In this document: positions 60,902-64,000 of the stretch, piece by piece | Numbering within the stretch: position 1 is the stretch's first letter | Layout of the letters: every line of letters begins with the position of its first letter | Source: GCA-2728135 sp002728135 | GTDB taxonomy: Bacteria > Pseudomonadota > Alphaproteobacteria > UBA828 | Direction of reading: 5' to 3' | Length of the DNA: 64,000 nt | Assembly (NCBI GenBank): GCA_963997635.1 | Contig: CAXEND010000006.1 | Span: 1 to 64,000 of the forward strand | The notes under the pieces: generated by a model | Databases searched by the model: none | The model's input: the letters and a program-made list of their open reading frames with translations, nothing else | What the model was told of the DNA's origin: nothing | Made by a program: the position numbers and the translations under genes

Positions 60902-62344
60902 ATGACTGATCTACCTTGGAAATGGACTGCACATAAAGCAGTTGAAGAATTAAAATCTGGGCGAATCTCTCCTTTGGAATTAATTGACTCATGTGAGAAG
61001 AGAATTGCTGATACAAATAATTTAGTAAATGCACTACCTACTTTATGTTTTGATCGGGCTCGTAAATTTGCTAAAATCTATGAACAAAATAAAACAAAAC
61101 TACTTAATAATTCTCAACTTCCAGACTACCACCTTCATGGACTTCCGATAGCGATCAAGGATCTAATGCCAGTTAAAGGAGTTAGATCAACAATGGGTTC
61201 AACACTTTTTAAAGATAACATCCCTAAAAAATCTGATGTCTTAGTTTCACGACTAGAAAGTAATGGAGCCATAATTATTGGAAAATCTAATACCCCAGAG
61301 TTTGGAGCAGGAGGGAATACGTTTAATGATGTTTTTGGAGCAACCCTTAACCCTTGGGATACCTCTAAAACATGCGGTGGATCATCTGGAGGAGCAGCTG
61401 TAGCTTTAGCTACAGGACAAGTGTGGCTTGCTCACGGATCAGATCTTGGCGGAAGTCTTAGAACACCAGCTTCTTTTTGTGGAGTTACAGGATTAAGACC
61501 TAGCCCGGGTTGTGTGCCTAAATCATCATCAAAACTACCATTCCACTCACTATTCGTTGAAGGACCCATGGCTCGTAACGCCATAGATGTAGGCTTATTT
61601 CTAGATGCTATGGCTGGTCATGAATATAATGATCCGCTTTCCTATGAGAGATCTTCCATTTCATATAAAACTGCAGCAGAAAGTCAGGAGTTGCCCAACA
61701 AGATTGCATATAGCCCCAACCTTGGATTTGCACCTGTTGTAAAGGAAGTAAAAGATATATGTGAAAATATCTCTAATTTGATGGCTTCAAATGGTGCAAC
61801 CGTTGAACTAGCTGAACCAGATTTATCTGGTGCAATTGATACCTTTCATACCCTTCGAGCTGCCCAGTTTGCTGCAGAGAAAGGTAACCTCTTAAAAGAT
61901 TTTTCACATCAACTCAAACCAGAGCTAATATGGAACATACAAAAAGGTCTTACTCTAACTGCTCAAGAAATTTACGAAGCTGAAATCAAACGTGGAGAAA
62001 TCTACTCAAAATTTGTAGAATTTTTTGAAGATTATGATTTATTAATATGCCCTGCTGCAATAGTTCCACCGTTTGATGTCAACCTTCGGTATGTCGACGA
62101 ATCTGCAGGAGTAAAATTTGATAATTATATTGACTGGATCGCAATAACTTATGTTTTAAGTCTTAGTTCTTGCCCTATTGCTGCAACTCCAGCCGGTATT
62201 ACGGCCGACGGACTACCTGTAGGTGTGCAATTAGTTGCACCACCAAGAAGAGAAGATATTGCTCTATCCTCAGCTGGATGGCTTGAAAACAAATTAGAAC
62301 TAAACAAGAATGTACCTATGGAACCTATCAACAATGGAAGTTAG
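60902..62344 (+). CDS. Amidase, amidase-signature family
   Basis: The 480-residue amidase carries K86 in LPIAIKDLMPVKG, the CGGSSGGAAVA loop (158-168) with the cis serine, and nucleophile S185 in GSDLGGSLR. It hydrolyses a primary or secondary amide in the cytoplasm. No AtzG-like partner is encoded beside it, unlike the amidase at 10699. The DLGGS form instead of DTGGS is common in this group. Only a weak ATAGG precedes the ATG. The AEC carrier is divergent and may bring in or release a related organic acid. Confidence 0.92.
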   Translation: MTDLPWKWTAHKAVEELKSGRISPLELIDSCEKRIADTNNLVNALPTLCFDRARKFAKIYEQNKTKLLNNSQLPDYHLHGLPIAIKDLMPVKGVRSTMGSTLFKDNIPKKSDVLVSRLESNGAIIIGKSNTPEFGAGGNTFNDVFGATLNPWDTSKTCGGSSGGAAVALATGQVWLAHGSDLGGSLRTPASFCGVTGLRPSPGCVPKSSSKLPFHSLFVEGPMARNAIDVGLFLDAMAGHEYNDPLSYERSSISYKTAAESQELPNKIAYSPNLGFAPVVKEVKDICENISNLMASNGATVELAEPDLSGAIDTFHTLRAAQFAAEKGNLLKDFSHQLKPELIWNIQKGLTLTAQEIYEAEIKRGEIYSKFVEFFEDYDLLICPAAIVPPFDVNLRYVDESAGVKFDNYIDWIAITYVLSLSSCPIAATPAGITADGLPVGVQLVAPPRREDIALSSAGWLENKLELNKNVPMEPINNGS

Positions 62345-62383
62345 TTCTTAAATATAAATATTATTTTTTGAACCATACTAATT

Positions 62384-63139
62384 TCACCAAGCTGACCAGC
62401 CACCATCAATAACAATACTTGTACCATGAGTGGAATTTGATTCTCCAGAGGCTAGGTATACTGCTGCCCCACAAAGTTCCTCGGGGTCTATATGGCCAAT
62501 ACCACTAGGAGTTTTAGAGGCTTGTATTGCATCATACTCAAGTTGATCTCTCAAATGCTTATTCATATCCGTTTTAATATTACCTGGTGCAATGGAGTTT
62601 ACATTTATGCCATAGGGAGCAAGCTCGAGACACATAGCACGTGTCATATTACCCTGCCCTCCTTTAGATGCACAATATGCAGATGAATTCTGAAATCCTA
62701 TATCAGCCGCTATCGAGGTAATATTAATAATCTTACCACTACGTCTAAGCTTCATTGATGGGACTAAAGCCTGAACCATAAAAAAACTAGCTTTCAAGTT
62801 TGTATTAATCTGCTGATCCCAATCATTTTCAGATGTTTCTTCTATTAATTTTGGTTTAAAAACTCCTGCGTTGTTCACTAATATATCCACATCCCCAAAT
62901 ATTGACACAACTTCTTCGACCAAATCAAAGCATTGGGCGACTTCTGATATGTCTTTACAAAAAGGGGCGGCAATACCCCCATCTTTTTCAATTTCATCAA
63001 CAACTGCTTGGGCAGCATTAGGGTCTCTAGCAGAAACTATAGCTACCTTACAGCCTTCACGTGAAAAACGTAATGCAATACTTTTCCCAATACCACGCGA
63101 GCTACCTGTTATAATAGAAACTTTACCTTCTAATCTCAT
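62384..63139 (-). CDS. Short-chain dehydrogenase/reductase (SDR)
   Basis: The 251-residue SDR has SIITGSSRGIGKSIALRF (8-25), NNAGVF and NITSIAADIGFQNSSAYCASKGG with the Ser/Tyr/Lys catalytic set (YCASK). It is of the classical 3-oxoacyl-ACP reductase/glucose dehydrogenase type, likely acting on a small alcohol or ketone. It lies 27 bases downstream of the CoxE-like gene on the same strand. AGAAGGATA precedes the start. Confidence 0.93.
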   Translation of the reverse strand: MRLEGKVSIITGSSRGIGKSIALRFSREGCKVAIVSARDPNAAQAVVDEIEKDGGIAAPFCKDISEVAQCFDLVEEVVSIFGDVDILVNNAGVFKPKLIEETSENDWDQQINTNLKASFFMVQALVPSMKLRRSGKIINITSIAADIGFQNSSAYCASKGGQGNMTRAMCLELAPYGINVNSIAPGNIKTDMNKHLRDQLEYDAIQASKTPSGIGHIDPEELCGAAVYLASGESNSTHGTSIVIDGGWSAW

Positions 63140-63166
63140 ATTCTAAATTATCCTTCTTAATAAAGA

Positions 63167-64000
63167 TTAAAATTTCCTATTCTGAATAAAATTACTCTTC
63201 ACCATATCAGAATTTGCACCTCTTAAGACTTCACTTATGTCAATAAGACTTTGCAAATTATGTGCTGAGCGAAATTCATCTACATATGGTAACATAGTAC
63301 GAATTCCTCCTGCTTCCGCCTTAAAGTCTTCATATCTCAACAAAGGATTCAACCAAATTAAGCAACGACAGGAATCATGTAATCTGCTAATTTCTTTTTT
63401 TAATAAATTTAAATCATCTCTATCTAAACCATCAGTAATTAAGAGCACAGTGGCACCTTGTCCTAGTACTCTCCTGGACCAAAGAAAGTTAAATTGCCTT
63501 AAACTTTCACCTATACGAGTCCCGCCAGACCACTCCCCTGTCGACCTTGATGTTAGATCAAGAGCATAGTCAACATCTTTGTGACGTAAAAACCTTGTAA
63601 TGTTTGTAAGACTAGTACCAAAGATAAATACTGTAACCTTATCCCTATCACTTGTTACAGCATGCATGAAATGCAGAAACATTCGAGAATAACGACTCAT
63701 AGAACCAGATATATCACATAACAGAATTAAATCTGGAGGCCGTTTTATGTTTTTACATTTCTTAAGAGGGTTTAAATCTCCACCTGGTTTTAACTGAGAA
63801 CGTAAAGTTTTACGCATATCTACCCTTAATCCTCTTGGGTTCGTTCTAAAACGACGAGTAGAAATCTCATCTATTGGAAATCGAAGTGAAGAAATTGCTT
63901 TTTTTGCCTCATATAATTCTTCTACTGTCATTTTCTCAAAATCTATGTTTTGTAATTTTTCTGCACCAGAATACGACATAGAGATTTCTATCTTTTTCTC
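63167..64000 (-). CDS. VWA-domain protein, CoxE family, N-terminus beyond the window
   Basis: The visible protein has RRFRTNPRGLRVDMRKTLRS and a von Willebrand A domain with MIDAS residues in LLCDISGSMSRYS, WSGGTRIGESL and VLLITDGLDRDD. This is the CoxE pattern. CoxE acts with the MoxR-type ATPase CoxD in maturing the molybdenum-copper site of CO dehydrogenase, and relatives serve other molybdenum enzymes. The frame stays open upstream of the first Met (63979) to the window edge and reads EKKIEIS before it. CoxE proteins are usually longer, so the true start lies outside. Confidence 0.88.
   Translation of the reverse strand, partial: EKKIEISMSYSGAEKLQNIDFEKMTVEELYEAKKAISSLRFPIDEISTRRFRTNPRGLRVDMRKTLRSQLKPGGDLNPLKKCKNIKRPPDLILLCDISGSMSRYSRMFLHFMHAVTSDRDKVTVFIFGTSLTNITRFLRHKDVDYALDLTSRSTGEWSGGTRIGESLRQFNFLWSRRVLGQGATVLLITDGLDRDDLNLLKKEISRLHDSCRCLIWLNPLLRYEDFKAEAGGIRTMLPYVDEFRSAHNLQSLIDISEVLRGANSDMVKSNFIQNRKF

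Noticed and set aside
1..64000. CRISPR array, insertion sequence, prophage or toxin-antitoxin pair
   Set aside because: No regularly spaced repeats, transposase, integrase, phage structural gene or toxin-antitoxin pair could be recognised on either strand.

Overview
The window is 64 kb of AT-rich, densely packed bacterial chromosome. Gene families, short intergenic gaps, low GC and very few regulators suggest a free-living, partly streamlined alphaproteobacterium, probably marine. Taxonomy is inferred from gene content only, as no rRNA or phylogenetic marker is present. I see no insertion sequence, phage gene, CRISPR array or obvious pseudogene. About 53 protein genes are supported, plus one partial tRNA-Asn at the left edge and one CDS (CoxE-type VWA protein) running off the right edge.

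Layout. 0-0.9 kb: end of a tRNA-Asn gene, then a gene-poor stretch with small repeats and a candidate short gene. 0.9-5.3 kb: CDGSH iron-sulfur protein, HspQ, thioesterase, an (R)-amine-transaminase-like class IV aminotransferase, redoxin, carboxymuconolactone decarboxylase and a beta-hydroxyacid dehydrogenase. 5.3-13.0 kb: cysteine hydrolase, CoA-transferase plus HMG-CoA lyase, YrdC-like protein, MmgE/PrpD, then a small AtzG/GatC-like protein, an amidase and an isocitrate-lyase-family enzyme. 13.1-21.6 kb (minus strand): a spermidine/putrescine-type ABC importer upstream of a hydantoinase A/B pair, closed by a strong terminator. 21.9-28.5 kb: acyl-CoA dehydrogenase plus CoA-transferase, facing a minus-strand group of DMT transporter, phosphotransferase, MaoC and MmgE/PrpD. 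28.6-40.3 kb: SnoaL-like protein, second N-carbamoylsarcosine-amidase-like hydrolase, oxidoreductase, second hydantoinase pair, HisI, DMT transporter, crotonase, NDP-forming acyl-CoA synthetase, RidA and SDR. 40.4-46.5 kb (minus): a five-gene operon of D-tartrate-dehydratase-like enzyme, hydantoinase-A-like and B-like subunits, a zinc-ribbon subunit of acetone-carboxylase-gamma type and a cysteine hydrolase. 46.7-55.0 kb: fused alpha/beta E1 dehydrogenase, VOC protein, fourth hydantoinase pair, SDR and luciferase-like monooxygenase. 55.2-64 kb: HisN-like phosphatase, CoA-transferase, atypical crotonase, glyoxalase-II-like hydrolase, nitroreductase, AEC carrier, second amidase, SDR and CoxE.

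Overall the region is a catabolic island. It holds four HyuA/HyuB-type pairs, two amidases, three cysteine hydrolases, three family III CoA-transferases, two MmgE/PrpD proteins and several transporters. The inferred common theme is opening cyclic or linear amides, ureides and carboxylic acids and feeding the products as acyl-CoAs or oxoacids into central metabolism. No substrate can be assigned from sequence alone. The most interesting points are the five-gene carboxylase-like operon, the transporter-linked hydantoinase, the AtzG-like partner of an amidase, a shared TTGnCCGTAC motif upstream of three catabolic units, and the absence of any recognisable transcription factor.
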